Positions 33,703 to 45,116 of a DNA stretch of 64,000 bases are shown here, piece by piece; position 1 is the first letter of the stretch, and each line of letters starts with the position of its first letter. This stretch comes from Euphorbia lathyris (lineage: Eukaryota > Streptophyta > Magnoliopsida > Malpighiales > Euphorbiaceae). The DNA is taken from assembly GCF_963576675.1 (NCBI RefSeq), contig NC_088913.1, positions 86,861,001 through 86,925,000 of the forward strand, written 5' to 3'. Position numbers and translations under genes: made by a program. The notes beneath the pieces are model-generated. The model had not been told where the DNA came from and ran no database searches. It saw only the letters and a list, made by a program, of their open reading frames with translations.

Positions 33703-34116
33703 ATGTTAAGGGAGAACCTTTCCTTTGAGGAGCCCATGAGGGATGATCTTGTCATGAGGAATGGGAGTTTTATGTTGAGGGAGGATCTTTCCTATGATGA
33801 GCCCATGAGGAGTGCTCTTGTCATGAGGAATGAGAGTTTTATGTTGAGGGAGGATCTTTCCTATGATGAGCCCATGAGAGGTGATCTTGTTGTGAGGAGT
33901 GTGAGCTTCATGTTGAGGGAGAACATTCCCTATGATGAGCCCATGAGAGATGATCTTGTTATGAGGAATGTGGACTCTATGTTGAGTGAGAACCTTCCCT
34001 ATGATAAGCCTATGAGAGGCAAGCTTGTTGTGAGGGATGTGAACTTTATGTTGAGGGAGAACATTTCCTATGATGGGACCATGAGGGTTGATCTTGTTGT
34101 GGGCTTTGGTGATTGT
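33703..34116 (+). repeat. 69-bp coding tandem repeat, six copies
   Basis: Units start at 33703, 33772, 33841, 33910, 33979 and 34048 (ATGTTGAGGGAG-type). A decayed seventh begins at about 34117. Confidence 0.9.
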
Positions 34117-34482
34117 TTGTTGAAGAGGAATGGCTTCCTAGGGAATATAGAGAAGATGGAAGGAGGTCAAGACTTGGTAAATTCGAAACTCACTATGTTG
34201 TGCTTTATTGAAATGTATTTGTGTGGGTATATGTGGTGCTTGTTGAGGAAGCCTCAACACTATGAGGGGTCAATGAGAAGCGATCTTGTGATGAAGAGAG
34301 TGGGGTTTATGAAGTCTTTGATGAATGGGGATAGCCGCCCGAGAGATGTTGAGAAGGTAGAAGAAATTCAAGACTTGGGGATTGAGGGCCAAGTTAGTAA
34401 GGTGGCAAGTCTTGAAGTTCTGGGATTGTTAACCCAAGGTGAGGATGGAGCTACTATATGTGTATTTGGGTTCACTATGATG

Positions 34483-35142
34483 TGGGTTGACGAGTGTCGC
34501 CGAGATATTCCGTTTGATATGGGCCATGGCCAAGGAGAGAATGAGCATGATAGCCGAGTTAGTGGAATGAGTGATAGCCAAGTCTGGGCATATTCAATTC
34601 AAAGTCATGTTTGGGTTATGAAGAGTACTCAAGGGATCGCTCCAATTTGGGTTGATATATGGCACCGGGACATGTCATTTGAGTTTGGCTATGAGCGAGT
34701 GGAGATTGAGCCTAGCATCCGGGTTGATGGCGTGAGGTACATTGCGGTCCGGGTATATTCGACTCAAGATCATGTTGGGGTTTTGAAGAATATTTGTTAG
34801 ATTGATTCTAATTGGGTTGATATGTGTCGTCGGGACAGTCAATTCAAGGTAGGCCAAGAGCGGAAGAAGAGTGTGTTGATTCCTCAACTTCGTGATGGGG
34901 AGATCAAGAGGATCCATGGGTGGTCCGTGCAACCAAATGAGGGGCGTTGGAAGATCACCCAAGCATTTATTGGGAAGTGGTTTGACAAGCTTCGCCAAGA
35001 CATACCCTTCGATGTTGGAAGAGCATCCGATATTGGTGGAGATGGGGAGATGAGTACCACGGAAGATGAAGTCCGGGGTGAGGCACTTGTGGAGATATGG
35101 GGAAAAGCTCGTGAGGAGAAGGTGAGTCCGACAATATATGGA
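34483..35142 (+). repeat. 165-bp coding tandem repeat, four copies
   Basis: The TGG-GTTGA start of each unit falls at 34483, 34648, 34813 and 34978, exactly 165 bp apart; protein similarity is strongest in the first 17 residues of each. Confidence 0.8.
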
Positions 35143-35272
35143 GTGGACTTCTTGAATTCATCTCGAACAACACTTTGGTTCGATTTGAGGGCTTGGGTTC
35201 ATTCACAATGAACATGTCTCATCAATATGTGGCAAACAACTTGGGGCCAAGTTCTTTTTAAGAGAGAGTGTA

Positions 35273-36103
35273 TGATGCGGGGCATCTTTCCCTAGGATCG
35301 GGTCCGTACAAGGGAAGTCAGAGGAAGGACCAAGCACGAGCAACAAACGGGTAAAGAGGCCAAAACAAGGCCACATAACAGCTCAACAGCTCAGGCACGC
35401 CCCGCGTACCTTATAGCACGCTCCGCGTACTTGACTGTTTGATCCGGAGAAGGGTTCAACAGCCAAGGCACGCCCCGCGTAGAATTAGGCACGCCCCGTG
35501 TAGAGTGAGTACTGATCTAGAGAGGAGCTCAACAGCCAAGACACGCCCCACGTAGAATTAGGCACACCCCGCGTACAATGAGTATTGATCCGGAGAAGAG
35601 CTCAACAGCCAACATACGCCCCGCGTAGAATTAGGCACGTCCCGCGTGCCTTCAGTTTAAGGAACTTGCTCCTTACTCCAGCTTCCTCCTTATTTACAAT
35701 CCTGCCACTCCTTATTTACACCTTTGCCACTCTCTTATTACAACCCTACCACTCCCTATTTACCATCCATGCCACCCCTTTATATCTAACCCCTTTTACC
35801 CTTATCTTATTATTTTAAGTAGTACTGTAGTTATATGCTTTACCTTTTATTGTAATTTGGCAATTAGGTTTTAGATGATATAAATTCATCTCTTTGTCAT
35901 TGTAATAGTTAACTTTTTATCAATCAAATATTAAAACTTCTTCAAGAAGCTTGTTAAGGTTTTCACCTTCAACAATGGGGGATCTTTGATTTCCTACGGA
36001 TTTAGTCCGTAAAACCCGGGATTCACTCCTTCTAGTTTAGCTAGAGAAGAAATATCTTTGTAAGTTTACGATTAAAACTTTCAGATAAAACCGATCTGTA
36101 TCA
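35273..36103 (+). repeat. 3' LTR of the repeat-built element
   Basis: 831 bp, TGATGCGG...TGTATCA, with the CACGCCCCGCGTA array at 35396-35650. Confidence 0.85.
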
Positions 36104-37268
36104 TTTTTTCAATTTAATCATAATAATATTTTCTTCAATTAATTGTAGAATTCCAATAGTTGACTTGGAAGTTTAATTATTTGAGGAAAAAAAAAATTCC
36201 AAAAGTTTGCGAGATTTTTGACTCATTTGAAAAAAAAAACCGTTAATCTGAAAATTTTCCTCTATTGCAATTTTTTTCTATCTCCCAATTTTTTTTGTTT
36301 CCATTTGTTCGCTTTATTTCATGGTTTTCTCGTGATAATTTGGCACACGATTAGAATTTGACTCACATTTCTGTTATATCCTAGGAGAAGATTATCCATT
36401 CCAGCAAACTCTTTTTTTGAGAAGACTGGTGTCATCAAGTCTCGGAATCTTCTTTTTTTATCCATCCAGTTCAGTTGAAGGTTTATTATATCCAAAGAGA
36501 CAGATCAGCAAATATTATTGATGTGTCAAAAAAACTAAAAATCATTTTCTCTTTGGGAGTCCCTTAACAATATATATAATTTGAATGATGTTGTTGAAGT
36601 AAAATCTCATTAATATTAATTATGAATTATGTAAAACATTAACCTGAATAAGATTAATTCTTTTTTTAATAAAAAAATAAGATTAATTCTTTTTAAAAAA
36701 AAAGATTAATTCTTTATTAAGTGAATTAATTGTAAAAAAACTATTTCAATAAAAGTGATTTTTGGCTCATCGAAACAGAGAGAAAGTTCATCTAAAAAAT
36801 TACCTTGATGCCAAATTTCGGTCAGTTTTCAGAATTTCTGCTTTGTTGCGTTCGTCATATTTTCTGGTTTCTAGTGATAATTCGATATACGTGGTTAGAA
36901 TTTAACTCACAATTTTTTTATATATTGGGAGATAATTGTTGATTGCAAGAAAATTTGTCTTAAGAATACTGATCACATCGGACCTTAAATTCTTCTTCTA
37001 TGGTTTATCGAGTTCATCCAAATGTTTATTATATCCAATTTGTTGTAATTTTATTATTTCCGTTTTTCAATTCTCTTCAATTAATTGTGAAATTCAATGT
37101 ATTTGTTTAAGAAATTAAATTATAAAAATTATCATGAAAATTTGGCTCACGTAATAAAAATATTAAAATTTGATAATATTGATATTTATATATTTTATAA
37201 AAATATGACTATGAAACAATTGAATGAAATACACATCTATGTTAAATATAAAATTAAAAAGATACTTA
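36104..37268. repeat. Unit C spacer, right part, running into unit D
   Basis: Continues the spacer with sub-repeat 2 (about 36321-36492) and sub-repeat 3 (about 36865-37045). No gene. Confidence 0.6.
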
Positions 37269-37420
37269 ATTCACGCAATTAAAAACATTAAAATTTTATT
37301 AATTAAGACGAAGATAAACGAGAAGTATTATATATATCGTAGAAACACGAAACCCTAATTAAACTACAAAATATCTAATTATTTATTATTTTTGAAAAAT
37401 TAATTGTCAGAATTACTATA

Positions 37421-37850
37421 AGATTATGGTTGAGCATTAACTATTAGCTTGAGCTTTTAGTTAAATTGGTTATGTTATACACGTTGCAAGCCCAGGGGGC
37501 ATTTACAGATGGGTTGTGTCATATATTACCGTTGATTAAATTGGTTTCATGAGGGTTCGAGTCCTAGCAACCTCATTAATTTGTAATTAAAAACACATGA
37601 CATGATGAGTCCGTGTTGTGCACGTTGCAAGCCCAATGGACGTTTGCATGTGGGGGTGTGTCAGAGACTAATATAATATCTACGATTGTTCATTAACTAT
37701 CAGCTTGAGCTATTGGTTAAAACGGTTCTAATGGCATGATATCAAAGTCTTTTGGACCAAACAGTTGAGGGTTTGAGTCCTGACAACCTCATTAATTTGT
37801 GGAATTAAAAACAGATGGCGGGATGAGTTTGTGTTATGATTAAAGTAAAC
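37421..37850 (+). mobile_element. Two tRNA-related SINE-like repeats
   Basis: Two diverged copies, about 37421-37640 and 37685-37850, each start CATTAACTATxAGCTTGAGC (A-box-like) and contain a Pol III B-box-like GGTTCGAGTCC (37554-37564) or GGTTTGAGTCC (37769-37779), followed by CAACCTCATTAATTTGT. Between them, GCACGTTGCAAGCCCAATGG also repeats an earlier block. Units B and C lack this stretch. The SINE assignment is tentative. Confidence 0.5.
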
Positions 37851-38088
37851 GAATTATTTATTTATTTTCGATTAAAAAATCATTTACTTTAGTTATATAT
37901 TTTCGATTAAAAAATGTTGTTTACTTTAATTATAGAATAACAGGTTATAATACAAATGCAAATACATATATATGAAGTTTTGTTATGACTTTGCAATTAG
38001 TTAGAAACTGATCATACTATTTCCTGTTGGAGACCTTAGCTAAAATGGCTCTTTGGTCCTTGCTTTTGCTTTGTAACTTTATGTATCC

Positions 38089-38597
38089 TGTCACGTCCGT
38101 ATCTAAATTTTTAGAAATTATAATTTGATATTAGTATATATTGTAATTATTAGCTGTGTGATATTAATTTGGTGCTATAGGAAAAATTTGGAGTTAATTC
38201 GATGGTTTTATGTATAAATTAAAAGCATAGCGTAATTTTTAAAAGATTATAGAAAGATAGAGGACCAAATGGGATTTTTACCGGATTAGGATATATATTC
38301 CAAATCCAAGAGGTGGGCCATGATTATCCTTTTCTTTTCCTGTTTTTTTTTCTGCCAATTCAACGTTTTTCGATCGTTTTTCCACCGTTTCTTTGATTTA
38401 CGGAGATTCGACCGTCCGAATCACTCGAAATTGAAACCATAGCATTCTTATGCATAACTCTAAGTCCTAACCGAAGAGTTTTTGAGTTTCGGAAGTGTTT
38501 GGAGGGGAAACGTCTAAGACAAAATTTAAAGGAGAATTGAATGGGTGTGTTTTCTTCAATTAATAGCCAATGTAAGTAACTTCAACTATATTTTGAG

Positions 38598-38642
<45 letters not shown>

Positions 38643-39876
38643 CAAAGAATTTTCAGAAATTGATATTTTAGGGTTATGCAGGAATTTTGTAAAATTGAGA
38701 TTTTTCACGATTTTGCTTTTTATTGTGAAATTATGGTTCAAATGAAGCTATTGACTATGCTTCTATGTGAATTTCAGATTTTACTTGATTATATTGATTT
38801 AAGGCTTACTTTGATTGATTAACTTTGGAATTTTTATTGATTAAGGATTGATATTTTGAATACTTGTGGTTATTTTTATAAAAGAGCTAATTGAAGCCAA
38901 ATGATTTATGGTTATGAAATAGTTTGGAATTTGATTGTGAAAGGAAATTTGAGCATGTTATGATTTTATGATTTTATATCCATCTAAAGTTATCTGGATC
39001 GGTGGTTTTATATTTGAAGACCATGTTCAGTGAGGGACATGGTTTGTGTACACAGTCTGAAGACCTATCGGGTATGGCAGTGAAGTGTCGGGCAATAACA
39101 TATGGGATAGGCAATGTTAAGAGACGTCTCGACTATATATGTGGTTATGAATTGATACTTAAGGGGAGAAACTCGAGGATGGATACAATGTTTTAAGTTC
39201 ATTTGGATTATGTTTTCGATTATGATTGATTTTGATATAAGGTTTTACGTTTGATTGATTACAAGTTGGTTTGATAAAACATTTATTTGATTACAAGTTG
39301 GTTTGATAAAACATTTATTTGATTATGAAATGGTTTGATGAAACGTTTATTTGTTTTGATTCGTTTTGATAAGAGGCATTATATATATAAAAAGTTATAT
39401 GAACTTAAGTTTTGAGTATATTTTATAAGGTTTTGATTAAATCCCTTTATAAATGTATATATGTAGCTATATTAAGTAAAATTGGTTTTTATAGCTGATC
39501 GTTTCTTACTGAGATTTTTATCTCACGTTTTTAAATGTTTTAATGTTTTTAGGTGAGAAAGTACAAAATATAGAGAAGGTTACCGACCGTTTAGGCGAGG
39601 TTTGGAAGTTGGCTGCTTATTGTTAGAATTATAGTTAGAACTTTGATATTTCAATTGGAATATAATGGAGTTGGTAAATATATGTTGAGGTCCTCGAACG
39701 ACTAATGTAGTAGGACTATGAATTATTTTAGAATATATATTGAAAAGGAATGCCAAAATAAATAAATAAATATAATATTATGATTTTTGGATAAATTGGA
39801 GACTCCTAAGTATTGATTATGATCTTTCTATTTCACGTCCGATGTCGATTGAGATTGTCTATGGTCGGGTGTGACA
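38089..39876 (+). mobile_element. Solo LTR, Tekay-like, close to the intact element
   Basis: TGTCACGTCCGTATC start, GGTCGGGTGTGACA end, 1788 bp, 5-bp duplication tatcc at 38084-38088 and 39877-39881. The undisturbed site is visible in the other copia LTR at 42000-42010. It contains a (TA)n run (38599-38641) and the LTR hairpin at 39021-39042. Confidence 0.92.
38599..38641. repeat. (TA)n microsatellite
   Basis: An uninterrupted 40-base TA run within the solo LTR. Confidence 0.85.
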
Positions 39877-40266
39877 TATCCCACATGGAAAACTTATGAG
39901 TTGGTTGAAAGGTTTATATTGGGTTGGGCTTAATGAGATATTAAATTGTGTTTAGTGGGTTTTACAAAATATACCACGTACGCACGCTCGTTCGTTCGCA
40001 CGACGTACGCCCGTCCCGATTGGACTGGGCCCGATTTGTATTTGGCCATTAAATATTTTAAACCTTTTGACTAATTCTTAAGCAGTTGAAACTCTATCTC
40101 CACTATCCCTAATTTTATTAAACAATTACGTTTTTCTCTCTTAAAAGGGAATCCTTAGCAGTTCTGTAAACACATGATTTTCGATTCTCTGATTTCTATC
40201 TCAAATATTATTTCTTCTTTGGGCATTAATTCTTGTTGTTCCTAAGCTTCGCCCTAGAGTTCACTA

Positions 40267-41390
40267 AGGTATGCAAACTAAGGAACTCACTGTATGGCCT
40301 GAAACAGGCACCCAAACAATGATATGAAAAGTTTAACTCTACTTTACTTTCTGATGGATACGTTGTTAATGGATCAGATACATGTGTTTATTCTAAATCA
40401 TTTGGATCAAATTATGTGATTGCATGTCTTTATATGGATGATATGCTTATCTTGGGCACCAATTTAGGAGTAGTGAATAACACTAAAGCATTCTTATCAT
40501 CACAATTTGACATGAAAGACAAGGGAAAAGCTGATGTAATTCTTGGTGTCAAAGTTACAAAAACTGAAAATGGCTTTTCTTTGGGACAATCACATTATGT
40601 TGAGAAATTATTGAAAAAGTTTGATAGTTTTGATGTAGTGCCAGCTAGAACACCCTATGATCCTAGCATATGTCTTACTAAAAATAAAAGAAATAGTGTT
40701 TCACAAGAAGAATATGCTAAGATTATTGGGAGTGTTATGTTCTTAATGACTCATACTTCACCTGACATTGTATATGTTGTAAGTAAACTGAGTAGATATA
40801 CTCACAATCCAAATGATGAACATTGGAATGCACTTCATCGTTTACTTCAATACTTGAAAGGTACCATGAATTTTAATTTTAATTTTAATTTTAATAAATT
40901 TTCTGCTGTTTTAGAAGGATATTATGATGCAAATTGGGCATTTAAAAATGATTTGGTGTGTTCCATTAATGGTTATGTTTTTGTTTTGGGTGGTGGTGCC
41001 GTTTCTTGGAGATCATGTAAACAAACTTGTATTGCACGCTCAACTATGGAATCAGAATTTATAGCACTTGAACTAGCTAGTCAAGAAGCAGATTGGTTGA
41101 GAAGTTTATTAGCAGATGTTCCATTGTGGGGGAGATCTAATGCACCTATCTCACTTCATTGTGATTCTCAAGCAGCCATAGGTACTGCAAAAAAAGTGTC
41201 TATAACGGAAAGAAAAGACACATTCGCGTTAGACACAGTGCAATAAGACAACTCTTAAAGCATTGGGTAATTGCCTTAGATTTTGTGAGATCAGAAAAGA
41301 ATCTAGCTAATCCGTTCACCAAAGGGTTACCTAGAAGAGTTGTTCTAGAAACTCGAGGGGAATGGGCCTAAAGCCCACTGATTAAAGAAA
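40267..41390 (+). pseudogene. Copia reverse transcriptase / RNase H remnant
   Basis: Opens in the segment SLYGLKQAPKQ followed by TGA where the family has Trp, then the catalytic [21 protein letters not shown], a [14 protein letters not shown] segment, RNase H residues ([35 protein letters not shown]) and, after a frameshift near 41210, the LANPFTKGLP end. A short AATTTT expansion near 40869-40905 adds an FNFNFN run. It cannot be functional: it lacks its N-terminal half. Confidence 0.88.
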
Positions 41391-41941
41391 GTATGGTGGA
41401 TACCATACGTGGTCAAACGAAACCATACTATCTTTTTATACACTATTCTTTTTTACCCATTCCTATGACATATGATAGTGTGTATAATCCATATCCCGTT
41501 GTGTGGTGGTTCATTTATATGAACTTGATGGATGCTCTTTTTGATGTTGAGTTATGAGAAACTCTTAATGGTCTCTTATAGAGATCATCTACATGTGTGT
41601 GAAGGTGGGTCGTCTTCTATGAAAGACATTGGGCTGTCTTTCTAGAGCACTCATGAGATCCAAGGTATGCGCATGGCCATTAAAGGCGTTATTGTTTTTA
41701 TCGCGGAACAACAAAATTTTGTTTAAAGGTTTTCTTTACGTGTTGTGAGGGTCTTAGTTAGAGTTGTAGAAGTTCAAGAGCAATTCACTTCTAAAACTAT
41801 AACATGTTGTCTCACATCACTATGTATCAATTCAATCGGAAGATATTGATACTTAAGTTTTTTAAATCTGTAACTTATTGTCCAGAAAAGATTTATTATT
41901 TTTCTTAAAACTGTTTTGCTATAAAGCCATTTGTGAGGGAT
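41391..41941 (+). other. Copia 3' untranslated region
   Basis: No coding signal between the end of pol and the 3' LTR. Confidence 0.6.
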
Positions 41942-42414
41942 TGTTGGAGACTTTAGGTAAAATGGCTCTTTAGTCCTTGCTTTTGCTTTGTAACTTTATG
42001 TATCACACATGGAAAACTTATGAGTTGGTTGAAAGATTTATATTGGGTTGAGCCTAATGATATATTAAATTTTGTTTAGTGGGTTTTACAAAATATACCA
42101 CACGCGTGCTCGCTCGTTCATTCGCGCGACGCCTGCCCGTCCCGACTTGACCATTAAATATTTTAAACCTTTAGACTAATTCTTAAGCAGTTGAAATCCT
42201 ATCTCCACTATCTCTAATTATATTCAACAATTACGTTTTTCTTTCCACAAACGTTGTCCACTACAACGTTCGGTTTTCAAACTCAAATAAAAGGACATCC
42301 TTAGCAGTTCTGTAAACACATGATTTTTCGATTCTCTGATTTTTATCTCAAATATTATTTCTTCTCTGGACATTAAATTCTTGTTGTTCCAAAGCTTCTC
42401 CCTAGAGTGCACTA

Positions 42415-44773
42415 TGTCACAGCCGACCCAAAACGGCATCGGGTATGAATAGAAAATAGGATAACCAACTTCTAACAGTCTAGAAGGCGAACCGATTTTC
42501 TACAGATAAAATTTATTTGGACTACCTAAAGTTTTATTTAATTATTTGGCTTGGACTTGATAATTCTATCAAGCTTCCTACGTATCCCGAACGTCTTTTA
42601 ATCTTTAAACCGGGAATCAAAGCCACGTAGTTCTACCTATTTTAGGTAGTTCTCTTAACTTATAAACTCTTTTTAACTTATTGACACGTTGATTGATTCG
42701 CTAATAACTTAATTGTATATTTCAGTTTATTATATATAATTTAATATATATAAATCATTTTATCAAAACGAATCAAATCAAACAAAGCTTTATCAAAGCG
42801 AATCAAATCGAACAACCTTTTATCAAAATAAATCAAATTCAACAACGTTTCATCAAAACGAATCAAATCGAACAACCTTTTATCAAACAGAATCAAATTC
42901 AACAACGTTTCATCAAAATGAATCGCTTTAATTATATTTCAAATCATCAAGCATTTTCAAAACGTAATACTAAATTTGTGTGTATGTGTCCATCCTCGAA
43001 TTCCACCCGTGTAGCTTATCATAACATCAATCATATCAATAATCGAGATATCTCAGTCATATCTCGCCTTGCCTAACGTTAGGACTACCAGCCGTGCACT
43101 TTGGCCATACCGCCCTTAGGTATGGTCTTACAACTTACAACTCCTACCCCGGGCAATTCTACATGGACAAAACCATTTTATATATCTTTCAAATATCACA
43201 ACATAAAAATCATATTTGGATTTCGAACCAAATCACATAAATATTAACAACAACTGCATCCGCTTTCTCAATCGAAAAATAATTCGCATAAAATCATCAA
43301 AATCATTTGTTCGATCCAATTTTTAAAGTATCACAATCATAAATAATCATTCTTCAAATAATTAATCTCTAATCAAAATCGAGAGTAGTCAAATAGTTTA
43401 AATAACAATTAAAACTAAAAATATCACTAAAATACATCAAAACGAATTTTAAACCAAATACTTTGTTGAGAATTATTTTTATTTATCACCGGATTAATTA
43501 CGGATGATATTAAACCGGTATAGTTAATTGGAACGGTTTATACGGTTAGACTCGTTAAATTACTAGATGTCTTATTCGTACTAATTTTATATCATACTTT
43601 CTACCGACTTTAATTGGTAAATATCAATACCAACTCTATTTGGTAAATATCAATATTAGTCCTTCTATAATTTAACTCTAACAATTAAAGTTACTTAAAA
43701 TATTTTATTAATAGAATTGAATTAATCGAAATATTCTTAACGAATTATTTTCGGTTATCACCGGAACAGTATTGTGTAACTCAAACCGATTATTTTAAAC
43801 CGACGTAGTTAGTTTGGACTGATTATACTTTTAACTCGTTACACGGCTAAAAATCGTAATACCGAATTTCACTTCGATAAATCTAAAGGACAACTAGTCT
43901 AAAATTTATATTTTTATTAGTAATTGGTAGACGCTAACTCATTAATCGTAATTTATTAAAATTTGGCGAAACTATCGAAACTAGACTTACTCAAAATCAT
44001 ACTTATAATCTTTTTAAAATAATTAGATATAAAATACAGTTACCGAAATATCGTCGTCGGTCACCGAAAATGTATGGATGTGATCTATTGACATCTGCTG
44101 ATTCACACCACTGTGGAAATTTCAATAACGGTGGTTCTATATTCTATTTCTTCATAGTTTCGGATTGTCTCTTTTAACTTTCATGAAGTTTCAGTGACTT
44201 TTATTGAATTTCACCAAGAGAAAAACGAAGTGGTTGTTTTTGTTTTATTTTCATTAGAAGAACATATTTAAGAGAAAGAGATATATGTATGTCTCTTTTT
44301 GTATCTCCTCCCTTATACTCATCATTTCTATAAGATATATATTATGCCCATGGTTATTAGTATTTACACATGTCAACATTAAAATTAAATATTACCATGA
44401 TGTAGGATACTTGTTAAAAGTATATAAATGTGTAATATACCTTTATCTTATTCTTTTAACACATAAAATACAAGTGTCTTCTAATCATTTCCATTCCAAA
44501 TTAATTAATCTAATTTATTTTATTTATTTATTATAATATAATATGGAATTTAATGGCAACCTAAAATCAAATTATACCATTTACGTGTATAGAAGATTTT
44601 GTAATTGGAAAAATATTGATTTTGATCCTCTTAATTTGTAACTCTTATAACACTTAACCAAAATCTTTAATTTACACTTAAAAATATCAAATTAAACACC
44701 ATAACATAATTATATATGACATAATCTTAATTTAATATAAAATACTTAAAAAATTTTGGACACGGACGTGACA
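42415..44773 (-). mobile_element. Solo LTR, Tekay-like, inverted
   Basis: Read on the minus strand it starts TGTCACGTCCGTGTCC and ends CGATGCCGTTTTGGGTCGGC-TGTGACA. 5-bp duplication cacta at 42410-42414 and 44774-44778. It carries the 30-bp minisatellite (42743-42935) and the hairpin (43105-43125). It splits the copia 3' LTR. Confidence 0.92.
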
Positions 44774-44923
44774 CACTAGGTCGGTGCTTGCTGTGTAAAC
44801 CTTGGCTGACGATCGGACTTCCAGATTGTACCAGAGTCTACCGTAATCATTTTCAACTCAGTGGTTTTTTCCACAACATAGCGTTTATATTCCGATAAGT
44901 TGTTGCGTTCCCTAATTTGTTTC

Positions 44924-45116
44924 TACATTAACTTATAACAATAATATGGACAACGATTCATCTTCTATGAATTAAGTCAAAACTATATTTATAACCTTAA
45001 AACAGTTGCTCACAAAAGTATATATATTCCAGAAAATATCTCCTCTATGAGCAACCATTCAAATAAATAAATAGAAAAAGAAAAGATTTAGTTAACTTAT
45101 AAATTATTCATCTTCT
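44924..45116 (+). promoter_or_regulatory. Unit D promoter remnant
   Basis: Homologous to 5815-6010 upstream of unit B. The TATA position reads CTCTATGAG (about 45044) instead of CTCTATAAG, and the LINE follows immediately, separating it from the ATG by 2 kb. Confidence 0.6.

Larger units (their letters stand above)
33412..35211 (+). pseudogene. Tandem-repeat ORF in place of pol
   Basis: One frame with a single TAG at 34798-34800. It holds six copies of a 23-residue repeat (33703-34116; core MLREDLSYDEPMR), a divergent middle part, and four copies of a 55-residue repeat (34483 to about 35142) opening W-V/F-D-x3-R-D-x2-F. It ends FLNSSRTTLWFDLRAWVHSQ shortly before the polypurine tract. I see no RT, RNase H or integrase motif anywhere in it. 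Function unknown; it may be a structural or spacer protein, or merely expanded DNA that stayed open by chance. Confidence 0.65.
30360..36103 (+). mobile_element. Non-autonomous LTR element with protease and coding tandem repeats (5.7 kb)
   Basis: LTRs 30360-31160 and 35273-36103 (TGATGCGGGGCATC...CTGTATCA), primer-binding site at 31163-31175, polypurine tract AGAGAGAGTG at 35261-35270. It sits in a T-run: T-tracts flank both sides and the unit A spacer at about 4253-4270 shows the empty site. Inside are a short gag-position ORF, an acidic ORF with 75-bp repeats, a gypsy-type protease domain, then 69-bp and 165-bp coding repeats. No reverse transcriptase, RNase H or integrase motif is present, so it depends on another element. 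Confidence 0.85.
38025..44923 (+). mobile_element. Ty1/copia element, internally deleted, carrying two solo LTRs
   Basis: The 5' LTR is 38025-38088 plus 39882-40266 and the 3' LTR is 41942-42414 plus 44779 to about 44923; both begin TGTTGGAGAC. The 5' LTR is joined directly to the middle of reverse transcriptase, so gag, protease, integrase, the primer-binding site and the LTR end are deleted. It sits in the unit D promoter region: homologous sequence in units B and C is continuous across this point. The target duplication is imperfect (tttcc versus ttaac). Confidence 0.75.

Noticed and set aside
37554..37564. A true tRNA gene
   Set aside because: Only box-like words are present; no cloverleaf with acceptor stem or anticodon arm can be drawn.
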